In this document: piece by piece, positions 35,050 through 46,154 of the stretch
Numbering within the stretch: the stretch's first letter is position 1
How the letters are laid out: every line of letters begins with the position of its first letter
Assembly: GCA_039196715.1 (NCBI GenBank)
Contig: JBCCUP010000007.1
Span: 1-64,000, forward strand
Length of the DNA: 64,000 nucleotides
Origin: Pseudomonadota bacterium
Lineage (GTDB): Bacteria > Pseudomonadota > Gammaproteobacteria > CALCKW01
Direction: 5' to 3'
Notes under the pieces: generated by a model
The model's database searches: none
What the model saw: the letters and a program-made list of their open reading frames with translations, nothing else
What the model was told of the DNA's origin: nothing
Made by a program: the position numbers and the translations under genes

Positions 35050-36267
35050 ATGCAACTCCCGGTGTCCTTCTTCGCCCTGATGGTCTCGGTTGCCCTGTTG
35101 CAGCTGAGCTCCGGTGGCATCTCACCCCTCGACGCCCTCAGTGGTCTGCAGTCCGGTTTTTCGTCCACGCAGGTCGGGTTGCTCGGTTCGGCGCATTTCA
35201 TCGGCTTCTTTGCAGGCTGCTGGTGGGCGCCACGCCTGATGGGCGCGGTCGGCCACGCGCGGGCCTTCGCGACGTGCGCGGCCTGCGGGGCGATTGGCGC
35301 AATTGCCCACCCGTTGTGGATCGACCCGGCGTTCTGGGCGGTCCTGCGCGTCATGACCGGCTTGTGCATTGCCGGTTGCTACACCGTCATCGAGGCCTGG
35401 TTGCACGCCTCGGTGGACAACGAGACACGCGGCCGGGCTCTGGGCAGCTACCGCTTTGTCGACCTCACCATGTCGATGCTGGCGCAGTTGCTGATTGGTG
35501 TGCTGCCGGCGGCGAGCTACGTGTCCTACAACCTGCTCGCGATCCTTTGCTGCGCGGCATTGTTCCCGCTGATGGTCTCGCGCGCACGCGCACCGGCCAC
35601 GCCCGAGGCGCCACGCCTGCGGCCGCTGGCCGCGTTCCGGTTGTCACCGCTCGGCGTCGCCGGTGTGGTCGTGGCCGGTGTGACCACGGCGTCGTTTCGC
35701 ATGGTCGGTCCGGTGTACGGACAGCAGGTCGGGCTGGGTGCCGGGGAGACGGGTCTCTTTCTCGCCGCCTTCGTGTTGGGTGGCGCGGCGGCGCAGTTTC
35801 CGGTGGGCTGGCTTGCCGACCTCTACGACCGCCGCTGGGTGTTGATCTGGCTGTCGGTGGCCGCGCTTGTGGCCTGTGCGCTGACGGTGGTGTTCGGCAC
35901 GCGCAACGTGGTGTGGGTGTTCGGCACGGCCGCGTTTTTCGGCTTGGTGACCTTCCCGATCTTCTCTGTCGCCAGCGCCCACGCCAACGACTTCGCGGCG
36001 GCCGAATCGTTGATCGAGCTCAGCGCGTCGCTGATGTTCTGGTACGGCATCGGTGCGATCGCGAGTCCGTTGATCGCCTCGGTGCTGATCGACAGCTACG
36101 GGCCGTCGGCGCTCTTTGCGTTCATCAGCGTGGCCCACATCGGGCTCGCACTCTACGGCCTGAAACGCATGTTGGCGCGGCCGACCGCCCCGGAGCGCAC
36201 GCCCTACCGCTACCTGCCGCGCACCAGTTTCACACTGGGTCGGTTGTTCAAACGCCGTTCACCGTGA
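35050..36267 (+). CDS. MFS transporter, YcaD-like
   Basis: A 405-residue major facilitator with about twelve transmembrane segments. The opening LSSGGISPLDALSGLQSGFS and the loop GCYTVIEAWLHASVDNETRG match the YcaD-like branch. QFPVGWLADLYDRRWVL is the second-half MFS loop. The ATG has only a weak ribosome site. The upstream 120 bases hold TTGGCA (34976-34981) and TATACT (35003-35008), 21 bases apart, too far for a standard promoter. Substrate unknown. Confidence 0.85.
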   Translation: MQLPVSFFALMVSVALLQLSSGGISPLDALSGLQSGFSSTQVGLLGSAHFIGFFAGCWWAPRLMGAVGHARAFATCAACGAIGAIAHPLWIDPAFWAVLRVMTGLCIAGCYTVIEAWLHASVDNETRGRALGSYRFVDLTMSMLAQLLIGVLPAASYVSYNLLAILCCAALFPLMVSRARAPATPEAPRLRPLAAFRLSPLGVAGVVVAGVTTASFRMVGPVYGQQVGLGAGETGLFLAAFVLGGAAAQFPVGWLADLYDRRWVLIWLSVAALVACALTVVFGTRNVVWVFGTAAFFGLVTFPIFSVASAHANDFAAAESLIELSASLMFWYGIGAIASPLIASVLIDSYGPSALFAFISVAHIGLALYGLKRMLARPTAPERTPYRYLPRTSFTLGRLFKRRSP

Positions 36268-36298
36268 CCGTGCAACCGGGCCCCGACAGGGCCGGGGT

Positions 36299-37333
36299 TC
36301 ACTCGGCGATCCGCACGAGTTGCTTGCCGAAATTTGCGCCGCCGAGCAAACCGATGAAGGCCTCGGGCGCCGACGCCAGGCCCTCTGAGACGCTCTCGCG
36401 GTAGACGATGTCGCCGCTGCCGACGGCCGGCCCGACGTCGCGCAGGAAGTCACCGAAGCGGGCGTAGTGATCGGTGATGATGAACCCGCGCACGCTCAGT
36501 CGGTTGACCAGAACCGTGCGCCAAAGCTGTGGCACGGAGAAACTGTCCAACATGGGGTCGCCAGTCTCGCCGACACGGCCGTTGTACCAGCTGATCATGC
36601 CGCAGACCGGAATGCGGGCACCGACGTTCAGACGCGGCAGGACCGCGCGCAAGCTTTTGCCGCCGACGTTCTCATAGTAGATGTCAACGCCGTCCGGGCA
36701 GGCGCCCTTGAGCGCCTCGCTGAGTGAGCGGGTGTCAGTGAGTGCACGGTGGTCGACGCAGGCGTCGAAACCGAGCGTGTCGACAGCGTAGGCGCACTTG
36801 TCGGTGCCGCCGGCGATGCCTACCACGCGCAGCCCGGCACGCTTGCCGAGTTGTCCGACCAGCGCCCCGACGGCCCCCGTGGCCGCCGACACCACCAGCG
36901 TCTGGCCTGGCTCAGGCTGGCCGTGTTCGAGTAGCCCGATCCACGCGGTGAAGCCCGGCATGCCGAGGACACCCAGCGCCGTTTGGGGTGGCGCGAGCGC
37001 GGGGTCGAGCTTGCGAATGGCTTGCTCGCTGGCTGTGCCGTGGGTCTGCCAACCGAGCCTGCCTTCGACGATGTCGCCGGCCTCGAAGCGGGACGAGCGC
37101 GACTCGATCACCCGTGCCACGGTGCCACCCTCCATTACACCGCCCAGGGGTACCGGATCGGCGTAGGACTTTGCGTCGTCCATACGGCCCCGCATGTACG
37201 GGTCGAGCGACAGCCACATCACTTCACAGAGAACGTGCCCGTCCTCGAGCGTGGGCGCCGGAGCGTCCTCGAGCCGGAAGTCGGTCGGGGTTGGACGGCC
37301 TTCGGGTCGAGAGGCGAGAACGATTCGCTGCAT
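36299..37333 (-). CDS. NADP-dependent medium-chain oxidoreductase (CurA/prostaglandin-reductase-like)
   Basis: A 344-residue zinc-free MDR enzyme. SLDPYMRGRM near the start and VSAATGAVGALVGQLGKRAG (nucleotide binding) with GVDIYYENVGG are marks of the leukotriene B4 dehydrogenase/CurA group, which reduces alpha,beta-unsaturated carbonyl compounds. It follows the MarR gene on the same strand, with 18 bases between, so the two probably form an operon under MarR control. Confidence 0.92.
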   Translation of the reverse strand: MQRIVLASRPEGRPTPTDFRLEDAPAPTLEDGHVLCEVMWLSLDPYMRGRMDDAKSYADPVPLGGVMEGGTVARVIESRSSRFEAGDIVEGRLGWQTHGTASEQAIRKLDPALAPPQTALGVLGMPGFTAWIGLLEHGQPEPGQTLVVSAATGAVGALVGQLGKRAGLRVVGIAGGTDKCAYAVDTLGFDACVDHRALTDTRSLSEALKGACPDGVDIYYENVGGKSLRAVLPRLNVGARIPVCGMISWYNGRVGETGDPMLDSFSVPQLWRTVLVNRLSVRGFIITDHYARFGDFLRDVGPAVGSGDIVYRESVSEGLASAPEAFIGLLGGANFGKQLVRIAE

Positions 37334-37351
37334 CGGGGTCTTCCGTTGGGG

Positions 37352-37798
37352 TCAGGGTGTCGCCGCGCCGGTGTCTTGCGCAGCCAGCGCCAGTGTGGTG
37401 TCCAGCCACGCGGCGGCGGCGTCGTGGCCGACCAGCGCGAAAGCGCGCTGAAGCATAGCACTCTGTACCGCGCTCAGATCTGCCGCCAAGGCAGCACCGG
37501 TCGGGGTCAGGCTGAGCTTTCGAATCCGCTTGTCGTCGGCGTCAGGTTCGGAGTGCACCAGCCCGTCCTGCACAAGCCGCCGCAGCGGGCCAGCCAGGGC
37601 CTGCTTCGAGATGCTCAGGGTGTCGAGCAAACCGCCGACGGTGATGCCGGGTTGCCTGCCGACAAAATGGACGATCCGGTGGTGTGCACGCCCGAGCCCG
37701 CGTGCCGCGAGCACGCGATCGGGTTCGGCCGTGAATGCACGGTAGGCAAAGTAGAGCGCTTCGATCGACTCGGTGTGTGTTGAATTCGGGTCAATCAT
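37352..37798 (-). CDS. MarR-family transcriptional regulator
   Basis: A 148-residue winged-helix regulator. The DNA-binding part runs from GLGRAHHRIVHFVGRQPG through LSISKQALAGPLRRLVQDGLV and the wing DADDKRIRKLSLT. MarR proteins are usually repressors released by small ligands. The gene is divergent from an aminotransferase, and two identical 15-base palindromes lie in the control region, one of them placed exactly over its own start codon. It likely represses itself, the oxidoreductase downstream and the aminotransferase. Confidence 0.9.
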   Translation of the reverse strand: MIDPNSTHTESIEALYFAYRAFTAEPDRVLAARGLGRAHHRIVHFVGRQPGITVGGLLDTLSISKQALAGPLRRLVQDGLVHSEPDADDKRIRKLSLTPTGAALAADLSAVQSAMLQRAFALVGHDAAAAWLDTTLALAAQDTGAATP

Positions 37799-37804
37799 AT
37801 TGAC
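37790..37804. promoter_or_regulatory. MarR operator candidate 1
   Basis: Perfect inverted repeat GTCAAT-CAT-ATTGAC. The three spacer bases are the complement of the MarR start codon, so a bound repressor would sit on the translation start. Arms are identical to those of the second site. Confidence 0.65.
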
Positions 37805-37832
37805 ATTTCCAGGCGGCTAGGCCACTGTTTAC

Positions 37833-37847
37833 GTCAATGCAATTGAC
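37833..37847. promoter_or_regulatory. MarR operator candidate 2
   Basis: Perfect inverted repeat GTCAAT-GCA-ATTGAC, with the same arms as site 1 and centre 43 bases away (about four helical turns). TATAAT (37853-37858) lies just downstream, close before the aminotransferase ATG, so binding would block its promoter. Confidence 0.65.
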
Positions 37848-37861
37848 ATAAATATAATGCC

Positions 37862-38986
37862 ATGCCACTCGCCGCTCGCTTGAACAGGTTGGTGTCGTCT
37901 CCGGTGCGCGACCTGCTCGCCCGGACGGCCCGGTCCGACATGGTGTCGTTCGCCGGTGGGCTCCCGGCACCCGACAGTTTTCCGGACGTTGGATCGCTGT
38001 CAGTGCCGTTGACCGCGCTGCAGTATGGGCCCTCGGAAGGGGATTGGCCATTGCGCGAGCAGGTGGCCACACTGGTGACAGCGCGGGGGCTTGCGTGTGC
38101 GCCCGAGCAGGTGCTGATTCTGTCGGGGTCGCAGCAGGGCATTGATCTCGTCGCCAAGGCCACCGTCGAGGTGGGCAGCCGGGTCGGCGTGGAGTCTCCC
38201 ACCTACCTTGCCGCCTTGCAGGTGTTTTCGCTGTTTGGTGCGGACTACCGACCCTTTCCGGTCGGCGGTGAGCCGCCAGAATGCGACCTTCTCTACATCA
38301 ACCCGACCTTCCAGAACCCGACCGGGCATTGCTACAGCACGGCCGAGCGCGCGCGGGTGCGCGCGGCGGCTGAGCGGCACGGCGCCGTGTTGTTCGAGGA
38401 CGATCCTTACCACGATCTCTGCTTCGACCCGGTCGACCAGTGCCCGATTGCGGCGGGTTTCAACGGCAGCTGGGTCTACCAGGGCACTTTCTCCAAGTCG
38501 CTTGCGCCGGGTTTGCGCCTGGGGTACCTCGTTGCGTCTCCCGATCTTGCCGCGCCACTTGTTCAACTCAAACAGGCGGCGGACTTGCACACCAACCGGG
38601 TTGCTCAGCACTGGGTGCTGTCCTTGCTGCAGGCACCGGACGCCGACGCGCGACTCGCGGCGTTGCGCGCGCGCTACCGCCAACGCCGTGACCACTTCCA
38701 CGCGGTGCTGTCAGAGCACTTCAGTGACCTCGCGTCCTGGGGTGTGCCGTCGGGTGGGCTGTTTTTCTGGCTGCGCTTGCACGCCGAGGGCCTGGACCTC
38801 GGCGACGTGCTGTCCGAGGCGTTGGCTGAGGGCGTCGCCTTCATGCCGGGCGTGCACTTCTACACGGCGGAGGACGGCACGGCGGCATCGCCCACCCTGC
38901 GGTTGAATTTCTCGAACGCGTCAGAGAGCGAGGTCACTGTCGGGCTTCGCACGCTGGCGAACCTGTTGCGGCGGTCGCGTGAGTGA
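37862..38986 (+). CDS. PLP-dependent aminotransferase (class I, MocR-like catalytic domain without HTH)
   Basis: A 374-residue fold-type I aminotransferase. VSFAGGLPAPDSFP at the start, YINPTFQNPTGHCYS and the PLP-lysine motif GTFSKSLAPGLRLGYL are intact. It resembles 2-aminoadipate or valine-pyruvate-type transaminases. A TATAAT lies only three bases before the ATG, so the transcript may be nearly leaderless. Divergent from marR with shared operators, suggesting ligand-controlled amino acid turnover together with the MDR oxidoreductase. Confidence 0.88.
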   Translation: MPLAARLNRLVSSPVRDLLARTARSDMVSFAGGLPAPDSFPDVGSLSVPLTALQYGPSEGDWPLREQVATLVTARGLACAPEQVLILSGSQQGIDLVAKATVEVGSRVGVESPTYLAALQVFSLFGADYRPFPVGGEPPECDLLYINPTFQNPTGHCYSTAERARVRAAAERHGAVLFEDDPYHDLCFDPVDQCPIAAGFNGSWVYQGTFSKSLAPGLRLGYLVASPDLAAPLVQLKQAADLHTNRVAQHWVLSLLQAPDADARLAALRARYRQRRDHFHAVLSEHFSDLASWGVPSGGLFFWLRLHAEGLDLGDVLSEALAEGVAFMPGVHFYTAEDGTAASPTLRLNFSNASESEVTVGLRTLANLLRRSRE

Positions 38987-39036
38987 GGTCAGTGTGCCGG
39001 GCGCGGGTGGTGGGGGGGTTGTTTGGCGCGGGTGTG

Positions 39037-39279
39037 TCAGGCGATCAGCCGATTGTCGTTCACGCTCGCGAGCAAGACCCGTCGCGCGGCTGACTTCTGC
39101 CGGGCACCGTGTCGGTAACAGCCGAGCCCGGCAATGCCCAGCAGGGCGCAGAGTTCCGGGTAGGCGCCAGTGAACAGGCCATAAGCGGCGACGTGGACGG
39201 CGACAAAGCCGATCGCCACGAGGCAGCGACCGTGGTTGAGTTCGCGCAGCGCGTCGAGTTGTACCGGCGTGTTGTCCAT
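39037..39279 (-). CDS. Small hydrophobic protein, unknown
   Basis: An 80-residue frame with a central hydrophobic stretch (about residues 18-53, possibly two membrane passes) and a basic C-terminus. No family recognised and the ribosome site is weak. It lies between the aminotransferase gene and the etfA terminator, reading away from etfA. Possibly real because the other frames in the gap are worse. Confidence 0.35.
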   Translation of the reverse strand: MDNTPVQLDALRELNHGRCLVAIGFVAVHVAAYGLFTGAYPELCALLGIAGLGCYRHGARQKSAARRVLLASVNDNRLIA

Positions 39280-39354
39280 GGCCGGAGGGTATGGCGATCG
39301 CCGCCAGCCGCCTGTGACCCAGTGCACAGTTCGACGCGTTTTTTCTACCTGCGC

Positions 39355-39384
39355 AAAAAAAACGCCGGCGAATGCCGGCGTTTT
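39355..39384 (-). terminator. Rho-independent terminator of etfBA
   Basis: CGCCGGC (39363-39369) and GCCGGCG (39374-39380) with a GAAT loop, extended by A/T pairs and followed on the minus strand by eight U residues (plus-strand A tract 39355-39362). It lies about 57 bases after the etfA stop. Confidence 0.85.
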
Positions 39385-39390
39385 GCGTGT

Positions 39391-39440
39391 CGCCGCAGCA
39401 TCGGCTGCCGCAGCAACGGCTGCCGCAGCGACGGCTGCGG
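39391..39440. repeat. 15-base tandem repeat after the etfA stop
   Basis: About 2.7 copies of a unit like CGGCTGCCGCAGCAA lie between the etfA stop codon and the terminator. In the minus orientation it reads as Ala/Pro-like GC triplets, perhaps a former extension of EtfA. Confidence 0.5.
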
Positions 39441-40379
39441 TCAGCCCTTGTCGAGCTCGGCGGACAGCTGCGGGACAGCGTCGAACAGGTCCATGACCAG
39501 GCCGTAGTCCGAGACCTGGAAGATCGGCGCTTCCTCGTCGTTGTTGATCGCAACGATCGTCTTGGAGTCCTTCATGCCCGCGAGGTGCTGTATGGCACCT
39601 GAGATACCGATTGCAATATACAGGTCCGGCGCAACCACCTTGCCGGTCTGACCGACCTGGTAATCGTTGGGGACAAAGCCGGCGTCCACGGCCGCTCGCG
39701 AGGCGCCGACGGCGGCGTTGAGCTTGCCCGCGAGTTCGTCCAGCATCGCGAAGTTGTCGCCGTTCTGCATGCCGCGTCCGCCGGACACGATCACTTTCGC
39801 CGAGGTCAGCTCCGGGCGGTCGGACTGGGTGAGGTCCTGGCCCTCGAAACTCGCGAGGCCTGCGTCGCCGGTGGCGGCAACCGCGTCGACCGGCGCCGAG
39901 CCACCGGATTCGTCGCAAGCGGCGAACTTGGTGGTGCGGACGGTGATCACCTTGGTGGCGTCGTTGCTCTTGATCACGCTCAGCACGTTGCCGGCGTAGA
40001 TCGGGCGCTCGAAGGTGTCGGCATCGACCACATCGGAGATGTCCGAGATCGCCATCACGTCGAGCTGTGCGGCGACCCGCGGCATGAGGTTCTTGCCGTT
40101 GGTGGTGGCCGGCGCAACGATGTGACTGTAGTCGCCGGCGAGCGAGGTCACCAGCGGCGAGACATTCTCGGCGATCTGGTTCGCGTACTCTGCGCTGTCG
40201 GCGAGTTTCACGCTGCGCACCCCGGGCAGGGCGGCAGCCGCGTCGGCCACGGCGCTGCAACCGGTGCCGGCGACCAGGATGTCGATCTCACCGCCGATCT
40301 TCTGCGCCGCGGTCAGGGTGTTGAGGGTGGCGCCTTTGAGTTCGGCGTTGTCGTGTTCTGCAATGATAAGCGTGCTCAT
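39441..40379 (-). CDS. etfA: Electron transfer flavoprotein alpha subunit
   Basis: A 312-residue FAD-binding subunit of the soluble electron carrier that accepts electrons from acyl-CoA and amine dehydrogenases and passes them to ETF-ubiquinone oxidoreductase. The C-terminal FAD domain has [38 protein letters not shown] and [12 protein letters not shown], all typical. It follows etfB by ten bases. Likely partners in this window include the DmdC-like dehydrogenase. Confidence 0.97.
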   Translation of the reverse strand: MSTLIIAEHDNAELKGATLNTLTAAQKIGGEIDILVAGTGCSAVADAAAALPGVRSVKLADSAEYANQIAENVSPLVTSLAGDYSHIVAPATTNGKNLMPRVAAQLDVMAISDISDVVDADTFERPIYAGNVLSVIKSNDATKVITVRTTKFAACDESGGSAPVDAVAATGDAGLASFEGQDLTQSDRPELTSAKVIVSGGRGMQNGDNFAMLDELAGKLNAAVGASRAAVDAGFVPNDYQVGQTGKVVAPDLYIAIGISGAIQHLAGMKDSKTIVAINNDEEAPIFQVSDYGLVMDLFDAVPQLSAELDKG

Positions 40380-40389
40380 CGGGAGTCCC

Positions 40390-41139
40390 TCAAATGACCT
40401 GGGCTTCGTTTTTCAGTTTGTCGACCAGTTCGGCGACCGAGGCGACCTTGACGCCGGCGGCGCGCGGCGGCGGCTCGCTCACCGATACCAGGGTCTGGCG
40501 GGGCGCGGTGTCGACACCGAGGTCGGCCAGCGGCTTCTTGTCGAGCGGCTTCTTCTTCGCCTTCATGATGTTCGGCAGCGACGCGTAGCGCGGCTCGTTC
40601 AGGCGCAGGTCCGACGTCAGCACGCAGGGCATCTTGAGCGTGAGGCGCTCGAGGCCGCCGTCGATCTCCCGGGTGATGTTCGCCTGCTCGCCGTCGATCT
40701 CGACCTTAGACACGTTGGTGCCCTGAGCCCAGCCGAGGACCGCGGAAAGCATTTGACCAGCCTGGTTGCTGTCACCGTCGATCGCCTGCTTGCCCATGAT
40801 CACGAGGCCGGGCTGCTCCTCGTCCACGAGGTGCTTGAGCACCTTCGCCACGCCCAGTGGCTCGATGTCGTCGTCGGTCACCACGTGAACGGCACGGTCG
40901 GCGCCCATGGCCAACGCGGTGCGGAGGGTTTCCTCGCACTTTGCCGCCCCGATCGAGACCGCGACGATCTCCTCGGCCTTGCCGGCCTCGCGCAGGCGGA
41001 TGGCTTCTTCCACCGCAATCTCGTCAAACGGGTTCATCGCCATCTTCACGTTGTCGAGATTGACGCCGGTGCCGTCGGCTTTCACGCGCGCCTTGACGTA
41101 GGGATCGAGCACGCGTTTGCACGTGACGAGTATTTTCAT
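40390..41139 (-). CDS. etfB: Electron transfer flavoprotein beta subunit
   Basis: A 249-residue AMP-binding subunit. [21 protein letters not shown], the ETF beta signature around [21 protein letters not shown] and the recognition-loop region near residue 195 are present. The ATG follows CTGAGGTAAAC. First gene of the etfBA operon. Confidence 0.97.
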   Translation of the reverse strand: MKILVTCKRVLDPYVKARVKADGTGVNLDNVKMAMNPFDEIAVEEAIRLREAGKAEEIVAVSIGAAKCEETLRTALAMGADRAVHVVTDDDIEPLGVAKVLKHLVDEEQPGLVIMGKQAIDGDSNQAGQMLSAVLGWAQGTNVSKVEIDGEQANITREIDGGLERLTLKMPCVLTSDLRLNEPRYASLPNIMKAKKKPLDKKPLADLGVDTAPRQTLVSVSEPPPRAAGVKVASVAELVDKLKNEAQVI

Positions 41140-41505
41140 GTTGGTTTACCTCAGGCCGCTCTGACGCGGAGCTGTGACGGATGATGCGCGGAGTCGGGCC
41201 CGATACCCGACCAGCGGAAACCCCCAATTATAACGACACGGACGTGGTCGAGGCACGTGTGAGCGGCACCTTCTGCCCCCAATTCGTCGTGTCGCGCGTG
41301 CGCTGTGTGAAATTTCGTGCACAGCGTGTGCGACCCGGTGAATGTGGTTGCATGGCGGGTGGCCTGCGCGGCCCGCACACGACGTCGACGGGCGGCCGGC
41401 GGGACGGCCGCTCGCACTGGCCAAAACCGTGTGATTTCGGTAGTTTATGTGCACGAGGCGCGTACCATCGCGCACCGGCAACCCCACCGCAACAGCGAGA
41501 CCCCC
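41140..41505. other. 366-base intergenic region between etfB and the GNAT gene
   Basis: No gene is apparent. On the minus strand TATAAT (41232-41227) is a good -10 for etfBA, with a poor -35 (TGCCTC), giving a leader of about 80 bases. The half nearest the GNAT gene is GC-rich and holds no convincing promoter. Confidence 0.4.
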
Positions 41506-42009
41506 GTGAGCACCGCCACCAAAACCCGGGCCAAAGTGACCTTGCGCAAAGCGTCGCCAGACGACCTCATGTTCATCAACGGTATCATCGAGACCGCCGT
41601 GATGAGCTGGCAACTGCCCGAGCGCGTCAAACGGCTCACCTTGCCCAACTACCGGTACGCGGCCGAGCATTTCGATGCGATGACGCTGTTCCTCGCCACC
41701 GGCAAGGACAGCGCCGATGTACTGGGGGTGCTCGCGATCTGCCCCGCGGTCGAAGCCGAGGTGCCCGGCGGCCGGCCAGCCACCCGCATCCACGGCGTGT
41801 ACGTGGATCCGATCAATCACCGCGAAGGCATCGGCAAGAAACTCGTCGCTCACGCGGTGAAGGCGGCCAGGAAGGCCGGGGTTGACGGTGTGGTCGTGAC
41901 GGCCCAACCCGACGCCTTCGCCTTCTTCGAGGCGGTGGGCTTCGAGCGCTGCGAGGCACCACCGAGCGAAGACGCGGACTTTCGCAACGCCTACTGGAAA
42001 GCCCTCTAG
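41506..42009 (+). CDS. GNAT-family N-acetyltransferase
   Basis: A 167-residue acetyl-CoA-dependent transferase. The acetyl-CoA binding loop appears as HGVYVDPINHREGIGKKLV (motif V-x-P-x-x-R/H-x-x-G-x-G), followed by AVKAARKAGVDGVVVTAQP and FFEAVGFERC. Substrate unknown. Starts at a GTG. Confidence 0.82.
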   Translation: MSTATKTRAKVTLRKASPDDLMFINGIIETAVMSWQLPERVKRLTLPNYRYAAEHFDAMTLFLATGKDSADVLGVLAICPAVEAEVPGGRPATRIHGVYVDPINHREGIGKKLVAHAVKAARKAGVDGVVVTAQPDAFAFFEAVGFERCEAPPSEDADFRNAYWKAL

Positions 42010-42123
42010 GCCCTGAGCGCGCCACCGCGCACGCTCGAACACCCTTGTTGAACGCTGGCACCGGGCGCCCGGTTTCGGCACAGAGTCCGCATGGTGGGCA
42101 ACAGGTGTCGACAAGGATGTCAC

Positions 42124-43182
42124 GTGCTCAAGGAACGACTGCGCGCAGCGGGCCCCTGGTTGCTATGCGCGCTGTGGGTCGGCGGTGCGATCGCCGCTGC
42201 GGTGCACCACACGCTGCCCGAGCGCTCCGGCTGGAGCAACGACCCCGCCGTGGTGGCTGGGCCGGGCGCCGGCGGCGACTTCGTGTTGGTGCTGAACAAC
42301 TGGTCGAGTCAGGCGGTGTTCACCCACGTGGTGGGTCAGTTGCTGGAGCGCCGTGGACAGCCGGTCGAATTCATCGAATCCGATGCGGTGCTGCAGTTCG
42401 ATCTGCTGGCGGACGGCGACGCGCATTTTCAGGTTGAGGTCTGGCACAACCGCATGGCGTCGGACCTCGAGCGAGCGATGGACCGGGGCGTGATTGACGC
42501 CGGTGCGCACCAACTGCGTTTCCGCGACGGGTGGTGGGTGTCCGACGCGACCCTGGCGCGTTGCCCGGACGCCGGGGACTGGGCCGGGTTGTCAGCCTGC
42601 ATGCGGGGCGACACGGCCTCGGGTGCAGCGGGTTTGGGCGAGTTCGTTGCCCCGCCGGAGGCCTTTGGTCGCGACTACCGCACGCTTATTTCGGTGCTGG
42701 GAATGCCGGTGGTGCAGACCGCTGCCGCCGACATGGCCAGCCTCAAGGCGACCTGGGCGGCCTTTGATACCCCGGCTGTCGAGTCGGAAACTGACGCCGC
42801 AACCGAACCCGACGCGGTCCGCGCGGTGTACAACTGGTCGCCCAACACCGAGGGCGGTCCGATCAACGGGCGTTTCGTGGCCTTCCCACCGCCCGAGATG
42901 GCGTGTTTTCGCGACCCGGATTGGGGCCCAAACCCGAACGTCACCGGGGACTGCGGTGACCCGCCCTTTTACGCCGTGAGCAAGGCGGCCTGGTCCGGCG
43001 TGCTCGACGCCTTTCCCGACATCTGGCCCGTGCTCCAGGCGGTCCGCTTTGACACGACCGACTACCGCCAGGTGGTCGCCTGGATGGCGGCCCCGGGAGC
43101 GGTTCCGGCCGAGGTTGCCACGCGCTGGCTCGAGGTGAACGCCGATCGGGCCGAACGCTGGCTCGGTCAACCGTTATCATGA
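42124..43182 (+). CDS. OpuAC/ProX-like glycine betaine-binding family protein, membrane-anchored
   Basis: A 352-residue protein with an uncleaved-looking N-terminal hydrophobic segment (about 11-28) and a periplasmic substrate-binding domain of the glycine betaine/proline type: FVLVLNNWSSQAVFTHVVGQLLE and HFQVEVWHN in the first lobe, YNWSPNTEGGPINGRFVAF and PFYAVSKAAW in the second. Aromatic residues (Trp, Tyr) that box quaternary ammonium groups are frequent. No permease or ATPase gene adjoins it, so it is an orphan or a sensor-like protein. The GTG start has AAGGA six bases upstream. Confidence 0.7.
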   Translation: MLKERLRAAGPWLLCALWVGGAIAAAVHHTLPERSGWSNDPAVVAGPGAGGDFVLVLNNWSSQAVFTHVVGQLLERRGQPVEFIESDAVLQFDLLADGDAHFQVEVWHNRMASDLERAMDRGVIDAGAHQLRFRDGWWVSDATLARCPDAGDWAGLSACMRGDTASGAAGLGEFVAPPEAFGRDYRTLISVLGMPVVQTAAADMASLKATWAAFDTPAVESETDAATEPDAVRAVYNWSPNTEGGPINGRFVAFPPPEMACFRDPDWGPNPNVTGDCGDPPFYAVSKAAWSGVLDAFPDIWPVLQAVRFDTTDYRQVVAWMAAPGAVPAEVATRWLEVNADRAERWLGQPLS

Positions 43183-43221
43183 GCGCTCTGTCTCTGGACG
43201 CACCGAAGCGGGAATGCACTT

Positions 43222-43992
43222 ATGGCCTCCACAGCCTCCAAAATCGCGCTGGTTACCGGCGCCGGCACCGGCATCGGTGCGGCGACGGCACTGGCCCTGG
43301 CGGGTGCCGGGTACACCGTGTTCGGGGTGGGGCGCCGTCCCGAGCCGCTTGAGCGCACGGTCGCCGACGGCGTGGCCGCCGGCATCGACCCGGCGCGCTT
43401 GTGCGCTGTGCCGACGGACGTTGGCGACGAAGCGGCCGTCGACGCATTGTTCGAACAGATTGAATCCCGGTGTGGCCGCCTGGATGTGTTGTTCAACAAC
43501 GCCGGCGTCGGTGCGCCGCCTGTTTCGATCGACGAACTGTCGGTGGCGGACTGGCGCCGGGTTGTGGACGTCAACCTGACCGGCGTGTTCCTGTGCGCGC
43601 GCGCGGCCTTCGCGTTGATGAAACGGCAATCACCCGGCGGTGGTCGGATCATCAACAACGGGTCGATTTCGGCCACAGCGCCGCGGCCCTTTTCGGCGCC
43701 GTACACGGCGACCAAACACGCGGTGACCGGCTTGACCAAGAGTCTGGCCCTGGATGGCCGTCCGCACCGGATTGCCTGCGGCCAGCTCGACATCGGCAAC
43801 GCCGCCAGTGAGATGACCGAACCGATGCTGACCGGCGTGCTGCAGGCGCACGGTGAAGTGGCCGCCGAGCCCCGCATGGACGTGCAGCACGTGGCGGATG
43901 CCGTGGTCCAGATGGCCGGCTTGCCGCTGGAGTCCAACGTGCTGTTCATGACCCTGATGGCGACCAACATGCCCTTCGTGGGCCGCGGCTGA
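43222..43992 (+). CDS. Short-chain dehydrogenase/reductase
   Basis: A 256-residue Rossmann-fold [19 protein letters not shown] (cofactor binding), NNAGVG, the catalytic serine in NGSISA and Tyr-x-x-x-Lys (YTATK) are intact, all in classical spacing. GRRPEPLE after the second strand suggests NADPH. Follows the betaine-binding-like gene by 39 bases. Substrate unknown. Confidence 0.92.
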   Translation: MASTASKIALVTGAGTGIGAATALALAGAGYTVFGVGRRPEPLERTVADGVAAGIDPARLCAVPTDVGDEAAVDALFEQIESRCGRLDVLFNNAGVGAPPVSIDELSVADWRRVVDVNLTGVFLCARAAFALMKRQSPGGGRIINNGSISATAPRPFSAPYTATKHAVTGLTKSLALDGRPHRIACGQLDIGNAASEMTEPMLTGVLQAHGEVAAEPRMDVQHVADAVVQMAGLPLESNVLFMTLMATNMPFVGRG

Positions 43993-44042
43993 TCTGTCCC
44001 GGCGCTGCTACGCTCAGGGTCCGGGAACCGAGTCTGCAGCGC

Positions 44043-46154
<2,112 letters not shown>

